A DNA stretch of 64,000 bases. Origin: Bacillus_BU sp051233475 (GTDB taxonomy: Bacteria; Bacillota; Bacilli; Bacillales; Cytobacillaceae). Position 1 is the stretch's first letter. Every line of letters starts with the position of its first letter. The notes below the pieces were generated by a model that had not been told where the DNA came from, made no database searches, and saw only the letters and a list, made by a program, of their open reading frames with translations. The position numbers were made by a program, and so were the translations under genes. The stretch lies in NCBI RefSeq assembly GCF_051233475.1, contig NZ_JBKFGH010000020.1:1-64000 (forward strand), in the 5' to 3' direction. Shown here one piece after another: positions 43,382-51,302 of this stretch.

Positions 43382-44554
43382 TTACACCTCTACTGGGTTT
43401 TTAGCATGATCCTGTAAAGCGGATTTAAAATCAGCAATGAGATCATCAGTATTTTCTAGTCCAACAGAGAGACGAAGCAAAGTATTGCTAATTCCTCGTT
43501 GTAAACGTTCAGACTCTGGCATAGATGCATGCGACATCTTAGCTGGATAAGAAAGGATGGATTCAACCGCTCCCAAGCTAACCGCAAAAACTGGTATTTT
43601 TACCTTTGCGATAAACGACCGGAGCAGGGCTTCATCTTGTAATTCAAACGATAATACTGCTCCTGGACTTTGGGCCTGTTTATGCTGTAAATCGTACTGC
43701 GGGTGGTCGGTTAAGCCTGGGTAATACACGTTTTTAACCAATGGTTGTGTTTGTAAAAATTCTGCAATTTTCTGAGCAGATTTAACAGAATGCTCAAGCC
43801 GCACATGTAATGTTTTTAATCCTCTAAGGACGAGCCAAGCATCTTGGACACCTAATATCGCCCCAAAAGCATTTTGCAGATACCCTAGTCTTTTTCCTAA
43901 TGCTTCATCTTTAACAACCGCAAGGCCTGCAACAACATCGCTATGTCCAGACAGGAATTTGGTTGCGCTATGAAGTACAACATCAGCACCTAGTTCCAGC
44001 GGCCTTTGGTGTGCTGGGGTAAGAAAGGTATTGTCGACAAAAGTTAGTGCTCCGCATTGTTTTGCTAATTGACAAATAGCGCTTATATCAGTAACCTTCA
44101 GCAATGGATTAGACGGTGTTTCAACATAAAAGAGCTTTGTGTTGGGCTTAATGGCTTGTTTCACTTTTTCAAGGTTTGTCATATCAACAAATGTATGTTC
44201 AATTCCGTACCGGGTTAGTACCTCCGTAACCATCCGGAAGGTACCACCATATACATCTTCTGTAATAATAACATGATCGTTTTGAGAAAGAAGGAGAAAG
44301 GCTGTAGAGATAGCTGCCATTCCCGATGAAAAAGCAAACCCTTTTGTACCGCCTTCTAAATCAGCAATGACTTCCTCCAATGCTTCCCGGGTAGGGTTTA
44401 AACTGCGGCTATAATCATATTTTCCAAATTGATCGATGTCAAACTGATGGAAGGTTGAGGCGTGCTGAATCGGTACACTAACAGCACCTGTTGCCGGGTC
44501 AATCTTGTGACGATTGTGAAGTAATTTTGTTTCAAATGAGAAATCGTTTTCCAT
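43382..44554 (-). CDS. metC: Cystathionine beta-lyase
   Basis: A 390-residue PLP enzyme of the Cys/Met metabolism family that splits cystathionine into homocysteine, pyruvate and ammonia. The PLP lysine lies in HSATKFLSGHSDVV (about residues 194-207). YDYSRSLNPTREALE (about 46-60) and ETPSNPLL are typical. It pairs with metI upstream, as in the B. subtilis metIC operon. The start codon overlaps the metI stop by one base. The beta-lyase assignment follows the operon and B. subtilis MetC; gamma-lyase activity cannot be ruled out by reading. Confidence 0.92.
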   Translation of the reverse strand: MENDFSFETKLLHNRHKIDPATGAVSVPIQHASTFHQFDIDQFGKYDYSRSLNPTREALEEVIADLEGGTKGFAFSSGMAAISTAFLLLSQNDHVIITEDVYGGTFRMVTEVLTRYGIEHTFVDMTNLEKVKQAIKPNTKLFYVETPSNPLLKVTDISAICQLAKQCGALTFVDNTFLTPAHQRPLELGADVVLHSATKFLSGHSDVVAGLAVVKDEALGKRLGYLQNAFGAILGVQDAWLVLRGLKTLHVRLEHSVKSAQKIAEFLQTQPLVKNVYYPGLTDHPQYDLQHKQAQSPGAVLSFELQDEALLRSFIAKVKIPVFAVSLGAVESILSYPAKMSHASMPESERLQRGISNTLLRLSVGLENTDDLIADFKSALQDHAKNPVEV

Positions 44555-45666
44555 TACACAGCTACCTCCTTTTTAGCATTGGTTAAAGCATGGTTTAAAT
44601 CATTAATAATATCTTCTGCGTCCTCTAAGCCGACAGAAAAGCGTAACAACCGGTTACAGACACCCGTTTCTAGTCTTATCTGTTCAGGAATGTCGGCATG
44701 TGTTTGGGTTGATGGATAGGTAATAAAGCTCTCGACCCCACCTAAGCTTTCCGCGAATGATATGAGCTTCATATTTTGTAAAAATGGATTCACCCAAGTT
44801 TCGTCTTTAATCCGGAATGAAACCATTCCGCCTCTTCCCGGGTATAGAACATCGATCACATCATCATGAGCAGATAAGTACTCAACAACAGCCTTAGCAT
44901 TTTTCTCATGCCGTTCCATCCGCAATGATAAGGTCTTCATACCGCGGATTAACAACCATGAATCAAACGGGCTTAATACGGCTCCGGCAGCATTATGATA
45001 AAGAGCGAGACTTTCACAAAGCTCTTTTCCTTTTGCGACGATTAATCCTGCGAGTACATCATTATGTCCGCCTAAGTATTTCGTTGCACTGTGAATCACA
45101 ATATCTGCACCAAGATTAATCGGCTTTTGCAGAAGAGGAGTATAAAAGGTGTTGTCAACGATTAAAAGAACCCCGTGTTCCTTGGCAATCGCTGCAACAG
45201 CACTAATATCGGTTTGCTCCATTAACGGATTCGTAGGTGTTTCGATAAAGATTGCTTTCGTTTTTGGAGATATGTATTTGATAATCTCCTCCGGATGTGT
45301 TGTGTTCACATAATGGCTGGTTAAGCCCCATTTTTTAAAACCTTGCTCTAATATGCGGTAAGTGCCGCCATACAAATCCTTTGAAACAATCCACTCATCC
45401 CCCGATTGGAAAATAGAAAGGATGGTAAGGATGGCGGCCATACCTGAACTGCAAGCATACCCCTGGTCGCCGTTTTCTAGTTCTGCTATGGCTTGCTCAA
45501 GAATTTTTCTAGTGGGGTTTCCTGTACGGATATAATCAAAACCTGTTGATTGCCCAATCCCTTCATGCCGATATGCGGTCGAAAAGTAGACTGGAGGATT
45601 TACTGTTCCTGTTGTTGTTTCGCTTCGGTTTCCAATTTGTGCTAGTACTGTGTCAATTTTATACAA
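44554..45666 (-). CDS. metI: Cystathionine gamma-synthase / O-acetylhomoserine thiolyase MetI
   Basis: A 370-residue PLP enzyme joining activated homoserine to cysteine (or sulfide). The PLP lysine is in HSATKYLGGHNDVL, and FDYIRTGNPTRKILE and ETPTNPLME fit the family. TTG 45666 is chosen, with AGAGGAG eight bases upstream; the open frame continues to 45747, but those codons overlap the riboswitch terminator. It is the first gene of the operon metI-metC-yitJ-metH, which takes homoserine to methionine. Confidence 0.93.
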   Translation of the reverse strand: MYKIDTVLAQIGNRSETTTGTVNPPVYFSTAYRHEGIGQSTGFDYIRTGNPTRKILEQAIAELENGDQGYACSSGMAAILTILSIFQSGDEWIVSKDLYGGTYRILEQGFKKWGLTSHYVNTTHPEEIIKYISPKTKAIFIETPTNPLMEQTDISAVAAIAKEHGVLLIVDNTFYTPLLQKPINLGADIVIHSATKYLGGHNDVLAGLIVAKGKELCESLALYHNAAGAVLSPFDSWLLIRGMKTLSLRMERHEKNAKAVVEYLSAHDDVIDVLYPGRGGMVSFRIKDETWVNPFLQNMKLISFAESLGGVESFITYPSTQTHADIPEQIRLETGVCNRLLRFSVGLEDAEDIINDLNHALTNAKKEVAV

Positions 45667-45689
45667 AGCCGCCACTCCTCTAGTTAAGA

Positions 45690-45872
45690 TAATAAAAAAA
45701 GCCTTCTTATAAGAAGAAGACTTTAGTAGGTTAGGACATTTAGCCATTCTTCTTATCTTTCAAGTTTTAAAAACTTGCTGGACTTAGCACCTTATCAATG
45801 AACAAGCCACTGATGGTTGCTGAGGTGTCATAGGGCCATACCCTCGACCTCTCTGGATAAGAACTCAATAAT
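45690..45872 (-). promoter_or_regulatory. SAM-I riboswitch (S-box) with terminator
   Basis: On the minus strand the aptamer opens CTTATCCAGAGAGGTCGAGG and contains GGCCCTATGACACCTCAGCA, AACC, GGTGCTAAGTCCAGCAAG and a closing GATAAGAAG, all S-box blocks. The expression platform ends in AGTCTTCTTCTTATAAGAAGGC with a T-run (about 45721-45693). It should stop transcription of the met operon when S-adenosylmethionine is plentiful. TTGACA (45917-45912) upstream could be the -35 box. Confidence 0.96.
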
Positions 45873-45962
45873 ATTCGATTTTTTTAAACTTTACTATATT
45901 ACCTATTAACATGTCAATTACTTTATTAAAATATTCGGTAAATATAATAATTACTATTTTAC

Positions 45963-46152
45963 ATTAAAGCTATGTTAAAATTCGTGATTGTTTTTGATCA
46001 CGATGTTGATTGGAGCGGAAGGCGTGAGACTCCTGCGGGAGAAGCGGATCACGGGAGACCCCGCAGGCGCGACAGCGCCGAGGAGGCTCCCGGATCGCCC
46101 GCGGAAAGCGAGCGCCTGTAGCGGAAATCAACATCCAGATTTAACAGAGCAA
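45963..46152 (+). repeat. Dispersed palindromic repeat, copy R5
   Basis: Same element as R1, R2 and R4. It starts AAAGCTATGTTAAAATTC and ends ATCCAGATTTAACAGAGC. Its core reads GTGAGACTCCTGCGGGAG and its middle palindrome is GGCGC-GACA-GCGCC. The right arm differs most (GCGGAAAGCGAGCGCCTGTA). It lies between the SAM riboswitch and the ribA-like gene, in the same orientation as the others. Confidence 0.85.
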
Positions 46153-46254
46153 TTTAAAAGAAGGGAAGGTGAAGGTTTTTTATTTGACGCGTGTTGTTTA
46201 CTATTTTATGCTCAGAACATACAAAATGAGTATACAGAAATAGGAGAATAAAAT

Positions 46255-46998
46255 ATGTTAACAATTGATATAAAAAATAGATTAAAAGAGAAAATGAAAA
46301 TCGTTCAGAATCAGGACCAGTCCAGTGTTTGTTTAGTTGGCCCGGTGACATTGCCAATACAATTAGAAAATAAAGTAGTTACATTTAAATGGTATACTTG
46401 GTTAAAATTAAAAGAGGATACAATAGATAAAGATTCTGTACTTGATTCAATTACAACAGCATCATTGGCGGATCTTCAACAATCATCTATCTTGGTTTAT
46501 GGAGACTTCGAGAATAGCGACCATCCTTTAGTCCGCTTCCATAGTATCTGTCACACCGGCGATATTTTTGGGAGTAAACGCTGTGATTGTGGGTATCAAC
46601 TGCACCAGTCCCTAAAGATGATAGTTGAAAATGGCCATGGGGCCCTATTTTACTTAGCCAACCACGAAGGTAGAGGAATCGGTCTTTTTTCCAAGTCGCT
46701 CGCTTATCTGCTTCAAGAGGAAGGGTACGATACCGTTGAAGCAAACCATGCGCTTGGCTTTGAAGATGACCTCCGTACTTACGAAGAACCTTTAATGATT
46801 TTACAAGAATTGCGATCTAAGCCCGTTATTCTAATTACAAACAATCCTAAAAAACTTTTCGCTTTAAAGGAAAAAGGTTTATCTGCTGATTCTCATCAAC
46901 CGTTATGGGGAGATAGCAACCTTTATAATAAGAAGTACTTAGAAACAAAAGTAATGAAATCCGGGCACATACCAGAGCAGAAGGAAATAACTATATAA
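46255..46998 (+). CDS. GTP cyclohydrolase II-like protein (second RibA)
   Basis: A 247-residue stand-alone GTP cyclohydrolase II domain, paralogous to the C-terminal half of RibBA at 14845. The zinc cysteines (C99, C110, C112 in HSICHTGD and RCDCG) and the residues matching E. coli RibA Tyr105, Asp126 and Arg128 are all present. The GTP loop reads NHEGRGIGL instead of RQEGRGIGL and is one residue longer. The first 75 residues have no clear relative. It precedes ribD by 12 bases, so the two probably act in sequence on the riboflavin pathway or a related pteridine-type pathway. Confidence 0.85.
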   Translation: MLTIDIKNRLKEKMKIVQNQDQSSVCLVGPVTLPIQLENKVVTFKWYTWLKLKEDTIDKDSVLDSITTASLADLQQSSILVYGDFENSDHPLVRFHSICHTGDIFGSKRCDCGYQLHQSLKMIVENGHGALFYLANHEGRGIGLFSKSLAYLLQEEGYDTVEANHALGFEDDLRTYEEPLMILQELRSKPVILITNNPKKLFALKEKGLSADSHQPLWGDSNLYNKKYLETKVMKSGHIPEQKEITI

Positions 46999-47010
46999 GG
47001 AGTAATCCGT

Positions 47011-48108
47011 ATGAAAACTGACCAATATTATATGAATCTTGCTTTAGAATTAGCGGCTTCCGCAAGGGGAAAGACAAACCCTAACCCATTAGTAGGTGCT
47101 GTCATTGTAAAAAACGGGATGATTGTCGGCTCGGGTCTGCATCGCAAGGCTGGTGAACCTCATGCAGAGGTGCACGCCTTTAGAATGGCGGGGGACCATG
47201 CTAAAGATGCAACATTATATGTGACCTTAGAGCCATGTTCACACTATGGAAAGACCCCGCCATGTGCTGAATTAGTTAAAAATTCAGGTGTTAAAAAGGT
47301 TGTGATCGCCATGCAGGACCCTAACCCGCTGGTGGCAGGGCGAGGGATAAACATTCTTCAAGAAGCAGGCATTGATGTAATTGTTGGAGTAATGGAGCAG
47401 GAAGCGCATCGCTTAAATGAAAGATTTATTCATAATATGTTAACCAATACTCCTTTTGTTGTTTCAAAAGTTGCGATGACGCTTGATGGGAAAATTGCTG
47501 CCGCAAACGGGCATTCTCAATGGATCACGAGTAGTGAGGCAAGAGAATCCGTTCACCATTTACGGAACGAAGTCGATGCCATTATGGTTGGGATTGGTAC
47601 AGTCCTAGCGGACAATCCCCAGCTGACGACACGACTGCCGGAGGGTGGGAAAAACCCGGTTCGAGTCATCCTTGATACCCATTTACGGCTGCCGTTAGAT
47701 GCACAGGTAACAGAGACTTCAGAAGCCCAAACTTGGATCATAACCGGTGATGGGGTTGATCAAAATAAACTTGCTCTATTTAAAGAGAAGGGGGTAGAGG
47801 TCATTACTGTCCCTGTGACGAATGCTGGACTTGATTTACAGCATGCCTTAAAAATACTGTTTGAAAAAGGGATAACCGATATTTTGCTTGAAGGCGGCAG
47901 TGAGTTAAACGGAGCCTTTTTAAAGAAAAGCTTAATCAATAAATATTTAATTTATATCGCTCCAAAACTGTTAGGTGGCCGGAATTCATTAACACCATTT
48001 GCAGGAAAGGATGCAGAAAGCATGAATGAGGCATTAAATGTTGAAATACATGCTATTGAGCATTATGGTAGGGACCTTTGTATTACAGCATATCCACTTA
48101 AGGAATAG
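47011..48108 (+). CDS. ribD: Bifunctional riboflavin deaminase/reductase RibD
   Basis: A 365-residue enzyme performing steps two and three of riboflavin synthesis. The N-terminal deaminase domain has zinc-binding His51 and catalytic Glu53 in HAEVHAF, plus Cys76 and Cys85 in EPCSHYGKTPPC. The C-terminal reductase domain (about 148-365) has KVAMTLDGKIA and LLEGGSELNGAFL. The gene is missing from the FMN-controlled rib operon at 14 kb, and no second FMN riboswitch is seen here. Both domains look functional. Confidence 0.96.
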   Translation: MKTDQYYMNLALELAASARGKTNPNPLVGAVIVKNGMIVGSGLHRKAGEPHAEVHAFRMAGDHAKDATLYVTLEPCSHYGKTPPCAELVKNSGVKKVVIAMQDPNPLVAGRGINILQEAGIDVIVGVMEQEAHRLNERFIHNMLTNTPFVVSKVAMTLDGKIAAANGHSQWITSSEARESVHHLRNEVDAIMVGIGTVLADNPQLTTRLPEGGKNPVRVILDTHLRLPLDAQVTETSEAQTWIITGDGVDQNKLALFKEKGVEVITVPVTNAGLDLQHALKILFEKGITDILLEGGSELNGAFLKKSLINKYLIYIAPKLLGGRNSLTPFAGKDAESMNEALNVEIHAIEHYGRDLCITAYPLKE

Positions 48109-48118
48109 GAAAAAAACT

Positions 48119-48214
48119 TTGACAATTAAAGTTGGTTTCCATATACTTACCTAAGTAACTATTTCATTCACTGAAATAGTTACTTTTTTTAATAATAAAT
48201 AGTTACCTAGGTAA
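48119..48214 (+). promoter_or_regulatory. Promoter and paired operators for the marR-MFS operon
   Basis: TTGACA (48119-48124), 17 bases, TATACT (48142-48147): a near-consensus promoter. The palindrome TTACCTAAGTAA (48147-48158) overlaps the -10/+1 region, and the perfect palindrome TTACCTAGGTAA (48203-48214) lies just before the marR start. Between them GTAACTATTTCA / TGAAATAGTTAC plus T7 forms a terminator-like hairpin. The paired sites suit autorepression by the MarR protein; the hairpin may instead be the ribD terminator. Confidence 0.7.
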
Positions 48215-48232
48215 TGAATATGAGGGGATGCC

Positions 48233-48646
48233 ATGCACGAGAATCACCAATTGTTACATCAGATCCATCAGTTGTCTAGAAAATTAACGAAAAAATTAAA
48301 CGAAGTATTACAGCCATTTGGGTTATATAGTGCGCAATGGTCGGTTTTGTTTGTTCTTAAACAGAAAGGGACCTTAACACAAAGGGAGCTTTGTGACTAT
48401 TTATCTGTAGAAGCACCACCAATGGCCCGGACGATTAAACGATTAACAGAACAAGGATATGTCCTACATGATTTCGGTGCTGATAAGCGCAAGAAGTATA
48501 TTAAATTAACAGACAAAGCGATGATGGATTTTCCTAAATGGGAAAAAGCCGTTTTAGATTTGAATCAATCACTATTACTGTCCTTGCCTGAGGCAAAAAG
48601 ACAAGAACTTTCTACCTTAATTTCGGGGTGGCTGTTCAAACTTTAG
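48233..48646 (+). CDS. MarR family transcriptional regulator
   Basis: A 137-residue winged-helix repressor. The helix-turn-helix spans about residues 42-75 (TQRELCDYLSVEAPPMARTIKRL) (quoted parts: TQRELCDYLSV and PPMARTIKRL), followed by the wing with DKRKKYIKLT. MarR dimers bind short palindromes; two such sites lie in its upstream region. It sits 19 bases before the exporter gene, so ligand-induced relief of the exporter is the obvious model. The ligand is unknown. Confidence 0.9.
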   Translation: MHENHQLLHQIHQLSRKLTKKLNEVLQPFGLYSAQWSVLFVLKQKGTLTQRELCDYLSVEAPPMARTIKRLTEQGYVLHDFGADKRKKYIKLTDKAMMDFPKWEKAVLDLNQSLLLSLPEAKRQELSTLISGWLFKL

Positions 48647-48665
48647 AAAAAGAGGTTTTAAAAAA

Positions 48666-49862
48666 ATGAACAATTCTGCATTATGGACAAAGAACTTTTT
48701 ACTCGTTGCGATAGGCAACTTTTTTGTTTTTTTCGCATTTTACATCCTTCTCGTTTCCCTGCCAATCTATGCGATCAATCATTTGCATTCACAAAATGCA
48801 GAAGCCGGTTTGCTGACAACCGTTTTTTTAGTTGCGGCGATAGTTATTCGTCCATTTGCTGGTTATTGGTTGGAACGGTACGGTAAAAAACGTACATTAT
48901 TGAGTGCTCTCATCTTGTTTAGTTTTGCTACACTTTTTTATTTTGTACCTGATTCGATTTCTAGTCTATTAATCCTTCGCTTTATTCATGGATTAGGGTT
49001 TGGCATGAGTACGACAGCCATGGGTGCTATCGTCGCTGATATCCTCCCAGATTCAAGGAGAGGGGAAGGGATGGGATACTTTGTATTATCAACTACAATA
49101 GCAATGGTAGTGGGCCCATTCATTGGCCTAACCGCAATCAATCAATGGAATATCTCCGTACTATTTGTAGTCTGCATTTTCAGCACGCTCCTATCGCTAA
49201 TTTGTGGTTTTGGAATTAAGCTGCCAAGTCAACTGAGGACAGCGGTCCCAACACAATTTAAATGGGGCGATCTTTTTGAAGGCACAGCTGTTCCTATTGC
49301 TTTGTTGGGTGGACTATTAGGCTTTGTCTATGCATCGATTCTTTCTTTTGTTTCAGTCTTTGCCAATGAAGTAGGGCTAATGAGTATTTCAAGCTGGTTC
49401 TTTGTAATTTATGCAATCGTATTATTGCTTTCAAGACCGTTTACAGGAAAATGGTTTGATTTATATGGAGAAAATTGGATTATCTATCCTTCTCTAATTT
49501 GCTTCGCCGTTGGGATGTATGTCCTCGGTATCGTGAATTCTTCAATATTATTTATTATTGCTGCGGCCTTAATCGGACTTGGATGGGGAACAGCTTCTCC
49601 TAGCTTCCAAACCATTGCTGTTCAATATGCAGCTCCAAAACGGAGAGGGATGGCGACTGCGACCTATCTTTCTATTTTTGATTTAGGAATTGGAATAGGA
49701 TCCTTTGTTGTGGGATTGGTCATGAGTAAAGTGGGCTTGGACGTAATTTATCAATTAAGTTCTGTCATTATATTACTTGGAATTTTAGTATATTACCTGA
49801 TTCATGGTCGAAAGGTGACGAAAATCAAGGTCGAACATTGTTTGGAAAATGGACATAACTAA
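48666..49862 (+). CDS. MFS transporter
   Basis: A 398-residue protein with twelve hydrophobic segments in two halves. The MFS loop between helices 2 and 3 reads GYWLERYGKKRTLL (about residues 65-78), the family's G-x-x-x-D/E-R-x-G-R/K-R/K motif. Other matches are the GLGFGMSTTAMGAIVAD helix 4 region, and the parallel second-half loop GKWFDLYGENWI. It is a proton-driven exporter, probably for drugs or related compounds, under control of the MarR protein in the same operon. Confidence 0.92.
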   Translation: MNNSALWTKNFLLVAIGNFFVFFAFYILLVSLPIYAINHLHSQNAEAGLLTTVFLVAAIVIRPFAGYWLERYGKKRTLLSALILFSFATLFYFVPDSISSLLILRFIHGLGFGMSTTAMGAIVADILPDSRRGEGMGYFVLSTTIAMVVGPFIGLTAINQWNISVLFVVCIFSTLLSLICGFGIKLPSQLRTAVPTQFKWGDLFEGTAVPIALLGGLLGFVYASILSFVSVFANEVGLMSISSWFFVIYAIVLLLSRPFTGKWFDLYGENWIIYPSLICFAVGMYVLGIVNSSILFIIAAALIGLGWGTASPSFQTIAVQYAAPKRRGMATATYLSIFDLGIGIGSFVVGLVMSKVGLDVIYQLSSVIILLGILVYYLIHGRKVTKIKVEHCLENGHN

Positions 49863-49925
49863 AGACAGAAAATTTGGTATATAATGAATATAAAGAAGAG
49901 TTGATAAATGGAGGGAAGCAATATA

Positions 49926-50159
49926 ATGCATGAACATAAGCACAGTTCACATCGGTTTTCAAATTACGAGGTAAATGTAGAATTTCCAAATGAGGATGGA
50001 ATAGATGTTTTTCTAACTGGAGCTAGGTTTCAGCATTGCTTGTCATGCACAGAATCAGACCTTCATGTGGAAGCCAAAGAAATCATTGGTGCATACCTTT
50101 CAGAGAAACGGAAGCATCCCCAATCATTAAAGGACTTTTCCTTCATGGACTTTCCATAA
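49926..50159 (+). CDS. Small conserved-looking protein of 77 residues
   Basis: A hydrophilic protein starting MHEHKHSSHRF (His-rich N-terminus) and ending DFSFMDFP, with a CxxC-like HCLSC pair near residue 38-42. ATG 49926 is chosen because ATGGAGGGAAG lies upstream; an ATG at 49908 falls within that site. A terminator follows at once. I do not recognise the family. Metal binding by the His and Cys residues is possible but not shown. Confidence 0.6.
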   Translation: MHEHKHSSHRFSNYEVNVEFPNEDGIDVFLTGARFQHCLSCTESDLHVEAKEIIGAYLSEKRKHPQSLKDFSFMDFP

Positions 50160-50184
50160 ACCGATTAAGTTCGGTTTTTTTTAT
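50157..50184 (+). terminator. Rho-independent terminator
   Basis: AAACCGA / TTCGGTTT with T8, directly at the stop of the 77-residue protein gene. Confidence 0.75.
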
Positions 50185-50200
50185 TTGATTTATAAAAAAG

Positions 50201-50232
50201 AAACACCGCTGTTATATAAACAGCGGTGTTGT
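50201..50232. terminator. Bidirectional terminator
   Basis: The perfect stem AACACCGCTGTT / AACAGCGGTGTT, loop ATATA, lies five bases past the sda stop on the minus strand. Confidence 0.8.
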
Positions 50233-50236
50233 TAAT

Positions 50237-50371
50237 TTAGCCTTTTTTAAATGGTCTTAAACCACGTCTTTGAATTTCATCCTTAAGAAGCTTAATCCAA
50301 TCTTGATCCTTATCCGACTTTAGTGCATCACGATACGAGACGATTAACTGCTCATTACTCATAATTTTCAT
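50237..50371 (-). CDS. sda: Sporulation histidine kinase inhibitor Sda
   Basis: A 44-residue protein, too short for most gene finders, encoded with GGAGG seven bases before ATG 50371. The sequence, starting MKIMSNEQLIVSYRDAL and ending with EIQRRGLRPF, matches the Sda helical hairpin (compare the family pattern LSDELLIESY...FI.LIENEIKRRSL in parts). Sda binds the dimerisation stalk of KinA and KinB and stops sporulation when replication is disturbed. A promoter, TTTTCA-17-TACAAT, lies at 50447-50419. I see no DnaA boxes of the kind that control sda in B. subtilis. Confidence 0.83.
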   Translation of the reverse strand: MKIMSNEQLIVSYRDALKSDKDQDWIKLLKDEIQRRGLRPFKKG

Positions 50372-50612
50372 TTGCATGCCTCCTCGGTATTAAGGAAATA
50401 TTTATTAAGTTTGAATTTATTGTAAAGGTTTTTGATGATTTTGAAAACCCTTATTTTTATTTCATTTGCGTTAAAATTGTGACAAAATTCCTAATTTTTA
50501 AAAATTTATATTTTGCTCCTTTTTGTTAAGTCCTGGTTTATATGGTTGCGGTTTAGACTTTATATTTTTATAATTGAAAAGGAATAATTTTTTAAGTACA
50601 GGAGTGGCTAAG

Positions 50613-50816
50613 TTGATTAATAAAACATGGCATGACAGTGAGTCTGTAAAAAAAGTAACCTGTGTTCATACAAATGCAAAGAAATATGTCGTTAACCAAG
50701 TATTAACTCCAGGGAAGACCTATGAAGTAAAAAATGAAACAGAAGAGTTTTACTTCATTATCGATAACTCTGGAAAAGTTGGCGGCTATTATAAAGAGTA
50801 TTTTCAAGAAGCATAG
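50613..50816 (+). CDS. DUF6501 family protein
   Basis: A 67-residue protein beginning from TTG 50613, with AGGAG nine bases upstream; an earlier in-frame TTG at 50574 lacks a site. The core with VTCVHTNAKKYVVNQVLTPG, then YEVKNETEEFYFIIDNSGKV and GGYYKEYF, is a compact beta-rich unit known in Bacillaceae as DUF6501. It has no membrane segment. The function is unknown. Confidence 0.75.
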   Translation: MINKTWHDSESVKKVTCVHTNAKKYVVNQVLTPGKTYEVKNETEEFYFIIDNSGKVGGYYKEYFQEA

Positions 50817-50822
50817 GAAAGA

Positions 50823-50860
50823 GGGCTGTTAGAAGGGATTTCTAGCAGTCTTTTTTTTAT
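50823..50860 (+). terminator. Rho-independent terminator
   Basis: GCTGTTAGAA / TTCTAGCAGT with T8, eight bases after the DUF6501 stop. Confidence 0.7.
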
Positions 50861-50914
50861 GGTTTTTTTTGTTATTATTAGGGTATCTTGAGAGAGCAGG
50901 CATAAAACCTCAAA

Positions 50915-51298
50915 GTGGTCGTTTAGCGAGTTGATGTGACCTGAACGAAGGCTAAAATTCGCTGAAGTGGTCACATGATGGTCTCATGTGACCAAAACAG
51001 AGGTGGAAAATCACGAAAGTGGCCACATGACGGGTTCATGTGACCAAAACAGAGTGGGAAAATCACGAAAGTGGTCACATGGCTGGTTCATGTGACCAAA
51101 ACAGAGGTGGGAAATCGCTGAAATGGTCACATAGCAGGTTCATGTGACCAAAACAGAGGTGGAAAATCACGAAAGTGGCCACATGACGGTTTCATGTGAC
51201 CGAAACGAAGGCACGAAATCGCGAAAGTGGCCACATGACGGGTTCATGTGACCAAAACAGTGATACAAAAACACCAAAATGGTCACATAAGTCAGTTT
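50915..51298. repeat. Tandem array of 7 x 52-bp units (family B)
   Basis: The landmark CATGTGACC (first copy GATGTGACC) recurs at 50933, 50985, 51037, 51089, 51141, 51193 and 51245, exactly every 52 bp. Most units carry an inverted repeat of up to nine-base arms, GTCACATGA / TCATGTGAC, five bases apart; some have GGCCACATGA as the left arm. The linker is AAAACAGAGGTGG(A/G)AAATC. It is unrelated in sequence to family A. It lies between the ends of DUF6501 and the MBL gene, and touches the latter's stop. Confidence 0.95.
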
Positions 51299-51302
51299 GC
51301 CT

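Noticed and set aside
45667..45747. N-terminal extension of MetI
   Set aside because: The codons overlap the SAM riboswitch terminator; TTG 45666 has a proper ribosome site.
45988..46251. 87-residue coding sequence
   Set aside because: Most of it translates repeat R5, in a frame different from the one open in R1 and R4.
50915..51298. Coding or CRISPR function for the ATGTGAC repeats
   Set aside because: No frame stays open through the units and no spacers exist.
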